Shown piece by piece: positions 63,742 through 64,000 of a stretch of DNA of 64,000 bases. Source of the DNA: GCA-1730015 sp964583825 (GTDB taxonomy: Bacteria; Pseudomonadota; Gammaproteobacteria; Granulosicoccales; Granulosicoccaceae); the NCBI GenBank assembly GCA_964583825.1, contig CAZOXM010000012.1, positions 1 to 64,000 on the forward strand, in the 5' to 3' direction. The notes under the pieces were generated by a model that saw nothing but the letters and a program-made list of their open reading frames with translations, was not told where the DNA came from and searched no databases. Position 1 is the stretch's first letter. Every line of letters begins with the position of its first letter. The translations under genes were made by a program, and so were the position numbers.

Positions 63742-64000
63742 TCAGCTACCGCACGCCGAACCTGCTTCGGACAGGTCAATGACTCTGGATGCTTCGCTAA
63801 AAGAGGTCACGCCACTGTTAATTTTTGCCTGTGCATCGTCCGCCATCGGCTTAAAGCCCTTCTTGATCGCATGCGTTTTCAGACTGGCCGGCGATGCACC
63901 GGCGAGGAAAAGCGACTCAAGTTCGGCGGTGATCTTTAATATTTCAACCACCACCTCCCGGCCTTTATAACCCTGCCAGTCACAGTGATGGCAGCCGACG
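63742..64000 (-). CDS. GspE/PilB/MshE assembly ATPase, C-terminal part (cut by window edge)
   Basis: The last 85 or so codons of a secretion/pilus ATPase. It runs off the right edge of the window, so only the 3' end is seen. The frame reads GCHHCDWQGYKGREVVVEIL, a zinc-binding CxxC followed by GYKGR, then the family's C terminus. Its stop lies 39 bp before the GspF-like gene, so it heads this part of the operon. Confidence 0.88.
   Translation of the reverse strand, partial: VGCHHCDWQGYKGREVVVEILKITAELESLFLAGASPASLKTHAIKKGFKPMADDAQAKINSGVTSFSEASRVIDLSEAGSACGS

Noticed and set aside
1..64000. tRNA, rRNA, CRISPR arrays, insertion sequences, prophage
   Set aside because: None could be supported: no cloverleaf, no regular spaced repeats, no transposase or integrase frame and no terminal inverted repeats were seen.

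Overview
The window looks like a chromosomal stretch of a gammaproteobacterium outside the Enterobacterales, probably free-living or marine. The evidence is conserved gene order: UPF0149-pepP-ubiH read away from a divergent ZapB-like gene, zapA and 6S RNA; leuS-lptE; glyQ-glyS with gmhB close by; a DUF4124 gene followed by ntrB-ntrC; and pqiA-pqiA-pqiB-pqiC. GC is moderate, by eye about 55%. I saw no tRNA, rRNA, CRISPR array, transposase or prophage genes. The species cannot be named from this.

Layout. 0.2-7.7 kb (minus strand): a compact six-gene run that reads as one DNA-processing system. In order of transcription it encodes an archaeo-eukaryotic-type primase fused to a HAD phosphatase-like domain, an unrecognised acidic protein, a protein with a long charged linker and a C-terminal SAM domain, an ATP-dependent DNA ligase, an endonuclease/exonuclease/phosphatase-fold nuclease and a RecQ-family helicase. 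Together these could unwind, trim, fill and seal DNA, which suggests break repair or anti-element defence. This is the most interesting region. 8-13 kb: a TfoX_N protein, a receiver-only response regulator divergent from a Cache-HAMP sensor, and small TM2, DUF2845 and GH114 proteins.

13-28 kb: a SWIM/SNF2 ATPase and a DUF1704 metallopeptidase-like protein downstream of leuS-lptE; an HD-domain protein with a phosphopantetheinyl transferase; then ubiH, pepP, UPF0149, the ZapB-like gene, zapA and 6S RNA with its terminator. 28-38 kb: metabolic singletons (a TauA/SsuA-like binding protein, an FAD amine oxidase, DUF1223, quinone reductase, AMP nucleosidase), then three paralogous secreted SASA-type esterases around a GT2 glycosyltransferase, one of them carrying Cys-bracketed DGDG repeats. 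38-48 kb: a class III aminotransferase, the Pqi/MCE lipid-transport operon, trmB, an SLC13 permease, an aldo-keto reductase and a TatD nuclease-like gene.

48-64 kb: gmhB, glyQS, DUF4124-ntrB-ntrC, a HigBA-like toxin-antitoxin pair, a small secreted protein, and a tightly overlapping MSHA/type IV pilus-like assembly operon that runs off the right edge inside its GspE/PilB ATPase gene. Several genes need GTG or TTG starts. The clearest is glyQ, where a TTG behind a GGAG ribosome-binding site gives 303 residues, the length of E. coli GlyQ as I recall it.
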